DNA of 12,619 bases. Origin: Pseudomonadota bacterium (GTDB lineage: Bacteria; Desulfobacterota; Anaeroferrophillalia; Anaeroferrophillales; Tharpellaceae). A program made the translations under genes and the position numbers. The DNA lies in contig DAOWHJ010000092.1 of the NCBI GenBank assembly GCA_030641485.1, positions 1-12,619 on the forward strand, in the 5' to 3' direction. Of this stretch, positions 1-6,539 are shown one piece after another. Within the stretch, counting starts at the first letter, position 1. Every line of letters starts with the position of its first letter. The notes under the pieces were generated by a model. It was not told the origin of the DNA. It did no database searches and saw nothing but the letters and a program-made list of their open reading frames with translations.

Positions 1-977
1 ACCGGATCAATTTTCTGAAAAGCGTCATAAAGTGAAGGCCTAAGCATATCATTCATACCAGCATCCACAATTGCAAATTTCTTTTCCGAATTACCTTTCA
101 GATATTGAACCTTTGTCAACATAACCGCACTGTTACCAACCAATGACCGTCCAGGTTCCAGTACAATAGTTAAACCTAATCCCCCCAAAACCTCAGTCAG
201 GATAGACGCAAGTTGAACTACCTCAGGAACCTTCTCATCATCATAGAGAATGCCAAGACCACCACCAACATCAACAAACTCAAGCTGAAGATTATTCGAA
301 GCTAAACTCTCGATTAATGACCTTAAGCGAAGGGCCGTATCACGAAAAGGAGCAAGATTAATTAATTGAGAGCCAATATGACAGTCAACTCCGACAAATT
401 TAATATTTTTTAAAGTTTGTGCAGCCTCAAGATAGATCAGCTCAGCATTTTCAATCGGGATGCCAAACTTATTCTCCTTTAAACCAGTAGATATATAGGG
501 ATGAGTAAGGGGATCAACGTCAGGGTTAACCCGGAGAGTAACTGGTGCGATCAGATTCATTTCAGCCGCAATCTGGTTAATAAGTAATAACTCAGGCTCA
601 GACTCGACATTGAAAAAAAGAATTTCATAAGCTAATGCAGACCTTATCTCTTCCGGGCTCTTACCAACACCAGAATAGACGATTCTATGCCCAGGAACAC
701 CAGCTAGTTTTGCCCGAAAAAGCTCACCACCGGAAACAATATCACATCCCAAACCTTGCTGCGAAAAGAATTTGAGTAGATTCACATTAGATGAGGCTTT
801 AACCGAGTAACAAATAAGGTGTTTATGAGTTGCAAAAGCATCAGTATAGGCGAGACAACGAGAACGTAAAAAAGCCTTGCTATAAACGTAACAAGGCGTA
901 CCATGTTCAGCCGCAATATGCGCTAAGGATACATCCTCACAAAAAAGCTGATTATCTCTGTAAACAAAAGGGTCCAT
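1..977 (-). CDS. lysA: Diaminopimelate decarboxylase, partial (C-terminus beyond left edge)
   Basis: This enzyme converts meso-2,6-diaminopimelate to L-lysine and CO2, the last step of lysine synthesis, using PLP in the cytoplasm. I translated it directly: an open frame runs from the ATG at 977 to the left edge, giving 325 residues. The family is usually about 415 long, so roughly the last fifth is missing, including the C-terminal active-site Cys motif (CESGD type). Visible landmarks are YSVKAS with the PLP-binding lysine at residue 60, HIGSQ at 200-204, the phosphate-binding GGGLG at 238-242, EPGR at 274-277, and GMNDMLRPSLYDA near 307-319, which is typical of DAP rather than ornithine decarboxylases. 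Ribosome binding looks weak (AGAG about 5 nt before the ATG). It lies 78 nt downstream of a lipoprotein gene, and that gap holds two hairpins. The lipoprotein-lysA order recalls lppL-lysA of Pseudomonas. Confidence 0.96.
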   Translation of the reverse strand, partial: MDPFVYRDNQLFCEDVSLAHIAAEHGTPCYVYSKAFLRSRCLAYTDAFATHKHLICYSVKASSNVNLLKFFSQQGLGCDIVSGGELFRAKLAGVPGHRIVYSGVGKSPEEIRSALAYEILFFNVESEPELLLINQIAAEMNLIAPVTLRVNPDVDPLTHPYISTGLKENKFGIPIENAELIYLEAAQTLKNIKFVGVDCHIGSQLINLAPFRDTALRLRSLIESLASNNLQLEFVDVGGGLGILYDDEKVPEVVQLASILTEVLGGLGLTIVLEPGRSLVGNSAVMLTKVQYLKGNSEKKFAIVDAGMNDMLRPSLYDAFQKIDP

Positions 978-987
978 AAAATCTCTA

Positions 988-1007
988 ATGCGGGAAAAAT
1001 CCCGCAT
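988..1007 (-). promoter_or_regulatory. Hairpin just upstream of lysA start
   Basis: This is a perfect 8-bp inverted repeat, ATGCGGGA / TCCCGCAT, with a 4-nt loop. In the minus-strand transcript it ends 10 nt before the lysA ATG and 2-3 nt before the presumed AGAG ribosome-binding site. It is not followed by a clean U-run (TAGAGATTTT follows), so it is not a classic intrinsic terminator. It could modulate lysA translation, protect a processed 5' end, or act as a weak terminator. The structure is seen in the sequence; the role is inferred. Confidence 0.5.
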
Positions 1008-1036
1008 CCCAAACGAGGCCTTGCAGCCCACAAATA

Positions 1037-1057
1037 AGTGCCCTTATTAAGAACACT
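1037..1057 (-). promoter_or_regulatory. Hairpin at the lipoprotein gene stop codon
   Basis: In the minus-strand RNA, AGTGTTCTT and AAGGGCACT pair over 9 bp (two G-U pairs) around a 3-nt AAU loop. The stem starts within the stop codon of the lipoprotein gene. The following bases (TATTTGTGG) are only slightly U-rich, so termination would be inefficient at best. It may be a partial terminator or an mRNA-processing hairpin between the lipoprotein and lysA. The fold was derived by eye. Confidence 0.4.
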
Positions 1058-2144
1058 AATTAATTAAAGGAATCGAAACCATTACTTCCAAAGCAAGCTT
1101 ACTCTCATTCTTACGATCTGACAAATCAAACGCAGTGACACGGTAGTAATACTCACGCCCCTGGGCAACTGTTGAATCAAAAAATTCAGCTTTAAGCGTA
1201 GGTAATTCCACTATGATCTGATTAAGACCTGAAATATCATCACGTCTATAAACATTATAACCAGCCAAATCCGAGGCTACAGACGGGTCCCATATTAATT
1301 GAACACCAGCTTCATAGTAAAAAGCCGAGAGGTTGTCAATAATTGCAGGTGGTGTATAATCGCCAGGAATAATCTGCGCCAGAACAGAATAATCACTCTC
1401 TAACATAGTCTCCTCAAGCTCAACCATTGCAGTGACAACATACTCGTAAGCAAGCCAGTCAACCAAGCCGACATCGATAAAATGTCTCTCACTTATGGGC
1501 TCAGGCGTAACCAATTGCCAACTAGAATTAGAATTTTGAGGTTGCCTGCGATAGACACGGTAACGTAAATCACCGCTGAAATCATCCGGCAGGTGGGGCG
1601 CAACCCAACTCAACTCAACAATAGAAGCAGAAGGAGTCAAAACCAACTCCAACGGCGAACTAAGCTCAGGCAGTGATAATAGGGCTAACTTATTGGAGAC
1701 ATCACTTCTCCAACCCCGGCTATTAAGTGACGAAACCGAAAAAATATAGATTAAACCCTTCTCAATTACAGGCAAAGGGTAATAAAAAAAGTCACCAAGT
1801 CGATAACCGATTTCAGGCTTAAGAAAATTAATAGTCTGGTAATCAAAAAAACCCTCATCGCAATAGCGACAGCTATCCAATGACTGAGATAATTTTTTTA
1901 AACGCAAACTAAAGGCAGTAAGGTCAGCAGGCTTAGAATTGTCCACATTGTTCTTAGGTACACTCCAAACCAATTGACGCACCCCTGGCTTAACCAGAAG
2001 CCGCAGATCTGTAATTTTCACAGGAACCACAAGGCTCGGAGGAACTGGTGCCCCCCGCTTACCACAACCCGTCAATACGGGTACAGTAAATAAAAAAATT
2101 GCCGCACTTAATAAAAAAAAATTAAACCTAAATGATTTACTCAC
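1056..2144 (-). CDS. Outer-membrane-type lipoprotein with LptM/LppL-like N-terminus and FN3-like repeats
   Basis: This is a predicted secreted lipoprotein of unknown function. From the GTG at 2144 it has a signal peptide (MSKSFRFNFF, then a hydrophobic run) and a lipobox LTGC with the lipidated Cys at residue 27. The mature start, CGKRGAPVPP, resembles the short LptM/YifL/LppL lipoproteins (CGxKGPxxxPP). The rest reads as about three fibronectin-III-like beta domains, roughly residues 44-158, 163-260 and 265-357, with paired W and Y(R)V(Y)RR-type strands; the first carries a CRYC CxxC at 92-95. The frame is open further upstream to a GTG at 2162, but I prefer 2144 because GAGG lies 6 nt before it and the signal peptide then has a normal N-region. 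The gene follows argH by about 20 nt and precedes lysA. The FN3 assignment is by fold pattern, not by search. Confidence 0.82.
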   Translation of the reverse strand: MSKSFRFNFFLLSAAIFLFTVPVLTGCGKRGAPVPPSLVVPVKITDLRLLVKPGVRQLVWSVPKNNVDNSKPADLTAFSLRLKKLSQSLDSCRYCDEGFFDYQTINFLKPEIGYRLGDFFYYPLPVIEKGLIYIFSVSSLNSRGWRSDVSNKLALLSLPELSSPLELVLTPSASIVELSWVAPHLPDDFSGDLRYRVYRRQPQNSNSSWQLVTPEPISERHFIDVGLVDWLAYEYVVTAMVELEETMLESDYSVLAQIIPGDYTPPAIIDNLSAFYYEAGVQLIWDPSVASDLAGYNVYRRDDISGLNQIIVELPTLKAEFFDSTVAQGREYYYRVTAFDLSDRKNESKLALEVMVSIPLIN

Positions 2145-2150
2145 AAACAA

Positions 2151-2154
2151 CCTC
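2151..2154 (-). promoter_or_regulatory. Ribosome-binding site deciding the lipoprotein start
   Basis: GAGG on the minus strand lies 6 nt upstream of the GTG at 2144. The upstream GTG at 2162 has no comparable purine-rich site at the right distance. This supports the shorter lipoprotein (362 residues) over the 368-residue form. Confidence 0.55.
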
Positions 2155-2164
2155 ACTACCACCT

Positions 2165-3565
2165 TTAAACCAAAACCGAACCAAGATATTTACGTAATAA
2201 AGCAATCTGCACGCAAACCTGTGCTCTTGCAGTCCCACCATAAAGATCTTTAGCGTTGACAGCATCAAGAGGAGCAAGCAATGCCAACAAATCATCAGCA
2301 AAAAGATCCGAAAACTCACGCCACTGTAACATAGATAAATCAGTGAAAAGTAAATCCTCAGCTTCACAAAACCCAACCACCCGACCAACCACTTCATGCG
2401 CTAAACGAAATGGTAGACCCTTACGCACAAGATAATCAGCAATCTCGGTAGCGGTGGAAAAGCCGGCTCCTGCCTGAGACGCCATAACCTCATCATTAAG
2501 ACGCATTTCGGCGATCATAGGTGCCATTATACGCAAAGAACCAACGACTGTATCCAAAGCATCGAAAAAAGGTTCTTTATCCTCCTGCATATCCTTATTA
2601 TAGGCCAGGGGCAAAGACTTAAGAGTCATCAGAATGTTGACCAGAGAACCAACAACCCGGCCAGACTTACCCCGAATAAGCTCAGGGACATCCGGATTCT
2701 TTTTCTGGGGCATGATACTACTGCCAGTACAAAAAGAATCACTCAGAGATATAAAATTAAACTGGACCGAGGACCACAAAACCAACTCTTCACAAAACCG
2801 GGTCAAATGGACCATCAACAAAGAGAAATCAAAAAGAGCTTCAGCAACTCCATCACGGTCACTAACTGCATCAAGACTGTTGGCAGTAACCCCAGAAAAT
2901 CCAAGTTCTGCAGCTACACTTTCACGATCCAAGGAAAAACTACTGCCCGCCAGAGCCCCAGAGCCCAAAGGCGAAAGAGACAAACGCTTACGACAATCGG
3001 CTAGGCGCTCAGAATCACGTTTAAACATCTCAACATAAGCAAGCAGATGATGGGCAAAAAGAACCGGCTGGGCCTGCTGCAAATGGGTAAACCCAGGCAT
3101 AATAACATCAAGGTTAGATTCAGCCTTATCTACCAGAACCTTAATCAAATCGACTATTAGTCCCTCAACAGCAAGGAGCTGGCGGCGTATGTACAGTCTG
3201 AAGTCGAGAGCTACTTGGTCATTACGACTACGACCAGTATGTAAACGACCAGCAATTTCAAGACCAACTATCTCCCCCAATCGACTCTCGATATTCATAT
3301 GAATATCTTCCAGCGCAACCGAAAATTCGAAAGTACCACTAACAATTTCTTCACGAATTTGCTCTAAGCCATCAACTAAAGGCTTAAGATCAGCGGCCGG
3401 GATAATTTCTTGTCGGGCTAACATGCGAGCATGCGCTATACTACCGGCAATATCCTCAGCATAGAGTCGCCTGTCAAACTTAATTGAGGCTGTAAACTCT
3501 TCAACTAGTTCATCAGTAGGAGCAGAAAAGCGTCCACCCCATAATTTTTGATTATTTTTTTTCAA
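2165..3565 (-). CDS. argH: Argininosuccinate lyase
   Basis: ArgH cleaves argininosuccinate to arginine and fumarate, the final step of arginine synthesis; the family is a cytoplasmic homotetramer of the fumarase/aspartase superfamily. The 466 residues match normal family length. The N-terminus has the usual KLWGGRF at 7-13, then HTGRSRNDQ at 109-117, the THLQQAQP block with the catalytic-type His at 161, and the superfamily signature GSSIMPQKKNPD at 281-292, which carries the catalytic serine. The start is a TTG at 3565 that overlaps the yggS stop in a TTGA (4-nt overlap); an AAGG lies about 10 nt upstream. No ATG would preserve the conserved N-terminus. It is separated from argD-argF-argG by lspA-lgt-maf-yggS, so the arginine cluster is interrupted. 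Translational coupling to yggS is likely. Confidence 0.97.
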   Translation of the reverse strand: MKKNNQKLWGGRFSAPTDELVEEFTASIKFDRRLYAEDIAGSIAHARMLARQEIIPAADLKPLVDGLEQIREEIVSGTFEFSVALEDIHMNIESRLGEIVGLEIAGRLHTGRSRNDQVALDFRLYIRRQLLAVEGLIVDLIKVLVDKAESNLDVIMPGFTHLQQAQPVLFAHHLLAYVEMFKRDSERLADCRKRLSLSPLGSGALAGSSFSLDRESVAAELGFSGVTANSLDAVSDRDGVAEALFDFSLLMVHLTRFCEELVLWSSVQFNFISLSDSFCTGSSIMPQKKNPDVPELIRGKSGRVVGSLVNILMTLKSLPLAYNKDMQEDKEPFFDALDTVVGSLRIMAPMIAEMRLNDEVMASQAGAGFSTATEIADYLVRKGLPFRLAHEVVGRVVGFCEAEDLLFTDLSMLQWREFSDLFADDLLALLAPLDAVNAKDLYGGTARAQVCVQIALLRKYLGSVLV

Positions 3566-4278
3566 TTATAAAGAACCTTTTTTCGTTGTCCAAACAGAAG
3601 CGAACCCACCCTGACAATGGTCGCGCCCTCCTCTATTGCAACTTCATAATCCTTAGACATACCCATTGATATCTGCTGAAAAACAGAAGAGTCTGGGAAT
3701 ATTTCAGATTTTGCTCTGATAAAAAGCTGCCTAAGTGAACGAAAATAGGGCCGACTCGCTTCAGGCGAAGCCACCGCCGGTGGAATTGCCATCAGACCCT
3801 CAATTGACAAACCTTCTATATAGCGCACATTCGTAAGAAAATCAAACAGGCTCGCAACCGATATACCCGCCTTTGAGGCTTCATTACCAATATTTACCTG
3901 GACAAGAGCCCGGGCAACAAAACCACCCGAAAGAGCCCTCCGCGCTAAACGCTGAGCCAACTTAAGCGAATCAAGACCATGAAAAAGATGAAAATCAGGG
4001 TTAAAGAATTTGACCTTATTACTTTGTAAGTGACCAATAAAGTGCCACTTCAAATGAATCTTTGCAGATCTTGCCTGGTCCATCTTCTCAAGACAGTCCT
4101 GGATATAATTTTCGCCAAAATGCAACTGACCCGCGGCGTAAGCCTCCTCAACTTGAGAAATGGGAAAAGTTTTGCTAACCGCAAGTAAAGTAACGTCAGC
4201 AGGATCTCTACCGCAACGTTTACAAGTGCTTATTATACGGCTCTGCACCTCAGCAAGACGTAAGTTAAAATCAGTCAT
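3562..4278 (-). CDS. yggS: PLP-binding homeostasis protein, YggS/PLPBP family
   Basis: Members of this family bind pyridoxal 5'-phosphate on a TIM-barrel like that of alanine racemase but have no known enzyme activity. They buffer PLP and affect amino-acid metabolism. At 238 residues it is full length. Visible features are LLAVSKTFP with the PLP lysine at 36, HFGENYIQD at 53-61, HFIGHLQSNK at 79-88, SMGMSKDY at 204-211 and VRVGSLLFG at 222-230, the last two forming the phosphate-binding side. The ATG at 4278 overlaps the maf stop by 4 nt (ATGA), and the stop overlaps the argH TTG by 4 nt, so maf-yggS-argH is translationally coupled. argD and lysA in this window both encode PLP enzymes, so a PLP-handling protein fits here, but such a link is inference. 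Confidence 0.95.
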   Translation of the reverse strand: MTDFNLRLAEVQSRIISTCKRCGRDPADVTLLAVSKTFPISQVEEAYAAGQLHFGENYIQDCLEKMDQARSAKIHLKWHFIGHLQSNKVKFFNPDFHLFHGLDSLKLAQRLARRALSGGFVARALVQVNIGNEASKAGISVASLFDFLTNVRYIEGLSIEGLMAIPPAVASPEASRPYFRSLRQLFIRAKSEIFPDSSVFQQISMGMSKDYEVAIEEGATIVRVGSLLFGQRKKVLYN

Positions 4279-4859
4279 AAAATTATCTGTTTGTCCAACA
4301 ATTCAGAAATTACCATAGGCAAAGGCAAGCCAATAACTGTTGTCGGAGCCCCCTCAATAGCCTCAACAAATGCCCCACCTATACCCTGCACAGCATATGA
4401 ACCCGCTTTATCAAGTGGTTCACCGGTATCAATATATGAGCTGACCTGATCAGGCAATAAAGGAGTAATTTTCACCCGGCTCGAGTCAATCAGAGTAACC
4501 GAAACTTTTTTCTGCGAGCAATGTAAAGTAAAGGCCGTCAAAACCTGATGCCAATTACCAGCAAGCGAAGTTAACATTCTGACGGCATCAGCTTTATCAA
4601 CCGGTTTCCCAAGAATTCTGCCATCCAGAACAACAATCGTATCAGCAGCAAGAATCCAACTATCAGGGGCTTTGGGCGCAACCGCCAACGCTTTCTCCAG
4701 CGCCATTCTTGTAACAAAATCAGCTGCAGGTTCACCCTCGAGCTGGCGCTCTTCAATATCAGCGCTGGCAAGAGAAAACTTAATTCCCATTTGTTGCAAA
4801 AGATCCCGACGACGAGGAGATTGGGATGCTAGGATTAAAGGAGCAATAGTTCTATACAA
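4275..4859 (-). CDS. maf: Maf-family nucleotide pyrophosphatase (dTTP/UTP-type likely)
   Basis: Maf proteins hydrolyse nucleoside triphosphates, including modified ones, to monophosphate and pyrophosphate, and are linked to house-cleaning and septum control. The 194 residues are full length. Motifs are LILASQSPRRRDLL at 8-21 (nucleotide-binding loop), AADTIV at 71-76 with the catalytic-type Asp at 73, GKPVD at 84-88, and DKAGSYAVQG at 150-159. The KAGSYAVQG form resembles YhdE (dTTP/UTP pyrophosphatase) more than YceF, but subfamily choice by eye is tentative. The start is a TTG at 4859, five bases after the lgt stop, with GGTG about 8 nt upstream; no in-frame ATG precedes the conserved N-terminus. 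Its stop overlaps the yggS ATG. Confidence 0.93.
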   Translation of the reverse strand: MYRTIAPLILASQSPRRRDLLQQMGIKFSLASADIEERQLEGEPAADFVTRMALEKALAVAPKAPDSWILAADTIVVLDGRILGKPVDKADAVRMLTSLAGNWHQVLTAFTLHCSQKKVSVTLIDSSRVKITPLLPDQVSSYIDTGEPLDKAGSYAVQGIGGAFVEAIEGAPTTVIGLPLPMVISELLDKQIIL

Positions 4860-4864
4860 AGATT

Positions 4865-5629
4865 TTACACCGATTTTGGTTCATGGACTATCTTAAAAAA
4901 CCATAAAAGCAAGCCACAAATCACAAGCGCTAAACTGATCCATTGTGAAGTCGAAAAGCCATAAAGAAAGCCCCGCGGATCACCGCGCCAGAATTCAACG
5001 GTAAAGCGCATAATTCCATAAAGTACCATATAGCTAACAACTAAAGTTCCGCGCCTAAGGCTCCGTTGCGAAAGAAAACACAGAACCACAAAAATAGTGA
5101 GATCCGCAAGGGAATGATAAATTTGTACAGGATGTAAAGCTTGGTGCAAAGGAGCGTGAGATATTGCACTTGTAAAAGTTATGGCAAAACCTGAAGAGCA
5201 CTCTTTGCCATAACAGCAACCAGAAGAGAGGCAACCAAGACGACCAACAGCTTGCGCCAGCACCAAGGCCGGAGCGGCGACGTCAAGGATTTCAAGAGCA
5301 GGTCGCTGCCAACGGCGAATGCGCCAGATAAAAACCGGAACCGCAGCTATAAATCCGCCATAAAAAACCAGCCCCCCCTCCCACAAACGCAACGCTGCCA
5401 GAGGGTCCTGACGAAAATAAGAAAAATTCAGCGCGACATAAAAAATTCTCGCCCCTAAAAGAGCTGAAATTACGACATGAAAAAAGAGATCGTGAAAAAT
5501 CTCTGGATCCAACCCCTGCCGCAAACTTTCCCGGTGGGTCCAGGTTAAGGCCAGTAAAAACCCAAGCGCAACAAAGAAACCATAAGTATGCAGGGTCAAC
5601 GGACCGATTTTAAATAATACAGGATACAT
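4865..5629 (-). CDS. lgt: Prolipoprotein diacylglyceryl transferase, Cys-rich signature
   Basis: Lgt is an inner-membrane enzyme that moves diacylglycerol from phosphatidylglycerol to the lipobox cysteine of prolipoproteins, the first maturation step. From the ATG at 5629 it has 254 residues. It begins MYPVLFKIGPLTLHTYG, as in the family, and shows about six to seven hydrophobic segments, EGGLVFYGG at 84-92, the Gly-Arg signature at 129-130, HPVQIYHS at 166-173 and RFTVEFWRGDPRG at 208-220. The usual GRxGNFxNxExxG is replaced by GRLGCLSSGCCYGKEC, with Cys at 133, 138, 139 and 144, a variant I associate with Deltaproteobacteria. A TTG at 5635 would add two residues; neither start has a clear ribosome-binding site. 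It begins 12 nt after the lspA stop, so coupling with lspA is likely. The next lipoprotein step is done by LspA, the upstream neighbour. Confidence 0.95.
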   Translation of the reverse strand: MYPVLFKIGPLTLHTYGFFVALGFLLALTWTHRESLRQGLDPEIFHDLFFHVVISALLGARIFYVALNFSYFRQDPLAALRLWEGGLVFYGGFIAAVPVFIWRIRRWQRPALEILDVAAPALVLAQAVGRLGCLSSGCCYGKECSSGFAITFTSAISHAPLHQALHPVQIYHSLADLTIFVVLCFLSQRSLRRGTLVVSYMVLYGIMRFTVEFWRGDPRGFLYGFSTSQWISLALVICGLLLWFFKIVHEPKSV

Positions 5630-5641
5630 ATACAAAAAATA

Positions 5642-6172
5642 TTAGGATTTTTCACGCCAAACAGACAAAAGTGCATCACAAAGCAGCAGGGTCACACCAA
5701 TACTAATGGCACAATCGGCAACATTAAAGGCGGGCCAGTGATAGTTCTGCCAATAGAAATCGAGAAAGTCGACAACTTTTTGATAACGCCAACGATCAAT
5801 CATATTACCAAAAGCACCGCCGACAACCAGTGCCAGCCCAAAACGTGCAACCGTATGCAGGCTTGCCTCGTAAAAATAGTAGAATATCACCAAACCCACT
5901 GTAACCCCGGAAAGTCCCAACAGAATATAGGCCTTCATGGAACTTTCAATCCCGCTAAAAACCCCAAAGGCCACACCAGAGTTCATAACCAGGGTCAAAG
6001 ATAAAAAACCATCTATAATTTTCTTCGGGTAGATCGGTGAAAGTTGCTCCAAAACCACTATCTTAGTCCACTGATCTAGAACAAGAACTGCTGCCACAAC
6101 GAACAGTAGTAAAAGCAGTTTTGCCCGCAAAGACGCAAAGGCGCAAAGTTCATTCTCCGAGGTTATTGACAC
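5642..6172 (-). CDS. lspA: Lipoprotein signal peptidase II with N-terminus supplied by an inserted repeat unit
   Basis: LspA is the inner-membrane aspartic protease that cuts the signal peptide from diacylglyceryl-prolipoproteins. It has four hydrophobic segments, QWTK at 34-37, and the two catalytic blocks GNMIDR (Asp 126) and FNVADCAISIG (Asp 153). Residues 17 onward (AKLLLLLFVVAAVLVLDQWTK) look like a normal LspA N-terminus. Residues 1-16 (MSITSENELCAFASLR) do not: codons 9 to 16 plus one base are read from the left 25-bp arm of the GxxExxY unit, and codons 1-8 from that unit's 3' end, in another frame from its gene. The GTG at 6172 lies 20 nt upstream of the GxxExxY stop (23-nt overlap) and has only a weak GGA about 10 nt ahead. 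A TTG at 6130, inside the arm, would give MRAKLLLLLF, more family-like, but has no ribosome-binding site. The start is therefore uncertain. Confidence 0.94.
   Translation of the reverse strand: MSITSENELCAFASLRAKLLLLLFVVAAVLVLDQWTKIVVLEQLSPIYPKKIIDGFLSLTLVMNSGVAFGVFSGIESSMKAYILLGLSGVTVGLVIFYYFYEASLHTVARFGLALVVGGAFGNMIDRWRYQKVVDFLDFYWQNYHWPAFNVADCAISIGVTLLLCDALLSVWREKS
6124..6148 (+). repeat. Left arm of 25-bp inverted repeat
   Basis: Reading on the plus strand, it starts CCCGCAAAGACGCAAAGG and ends CGCAAAG. It is three imperfect 8-base units, CGCAAAG followed by A, G or T. It matches the reverse complement of 6540-6564 at all 25 positions. On the coding strand it encodes LCAFASLR of LspA, and it contains no stop codon in any of the six frames. 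Confidence 0.92.
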
Positions 6173-6533
6173 AGCGAATTATTCCATCTTTCATAAGGTT
6201 TGCGTTAAAATTAAGCAAAAATCCGAGTTTACATCCAGTAAGTTTCAAATATGTCTGGATCTGTTTTTTGTGAACCGGCAGCAGCGACTCAACAGATTTA
6301 AGTTCTAGTATCACAATGTTTTCAACAATAATATCAGCCTTAAATCCTCCATCAATCTTGATACCGTAATATTCAATCGGTATCATAACTTGACAGGCTA
6401 GCTGTAACTTTCGCAATGACAACTCGTAGGCCAACACCTTCTCGTAAACAGACTCAAACAAACCCGGACCAAGTGCTCTGTGCACCTTAATTGAAGCATC
6501 AACAACAATCTTACCAATATCATTCTCATTCAC
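6150..6533 (-). CDS. GxxExxY family protein (PD-(D/E)XK nuclease-like)
   Basis: This 127-residue protein belongs to the GxxExxY family (PDDEXK_3-like, TIGR04256 type), whose biological role is not established. The naming motif is GLFESVY at 24-30, with Glu 27 and Tyr 30. Further features are the aliphatic helix HRALGPG before it, FKADIIV with Asp 67, ILELKS with Glu 77 and Lys 79, and QIQTYL near 91-96. Together these fit the E...D...ExK...Q core of PD-(D/E)XK nucleases, so the active site looks intact. The start is a GTG at 6533, only 6 nt from the right repeat arm, whose GCAAAGAAAA tail is the only purine-rich leader. The gene ends 1 nt before the left arm and overlaps the lspA start by 23 nt. 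It is unrelated to the arginine and lipoprotein genes around it and appears to be the cargo of the inverted-repeat unit. DNA or RNA cleavage is plausible but unproven. Confidence 0.9.
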   Translation of the reverse strand: MNENDIGKIVVDASIKVHRALGPGLFESVYEKVLAYELSLRKLQLACQVMIPIEYYGIKIDGGFKADIIVENIVILELKSVESLLPVHKKQIQTYLKLTGCKLGFLLNFNANLMKDGIIRCVNNLGE

Positions 6534-6539
6534 GGTTTT

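Noticed and set aside
2634..3038. 134-codon plus-strand open frame inside argH
   Set aside because: It is antisense to the conserved core of argH, has no family-like motif, and is explained by the composition of the real gene. The other plus-strand frames in the window are likewise antisense to clear genes.
4571..4771. Minus-strand 66-codon frame inside maf
   Set aside because: It is an alternate frame of an intact Maf protein with all its motifs; no evidence for a second product.
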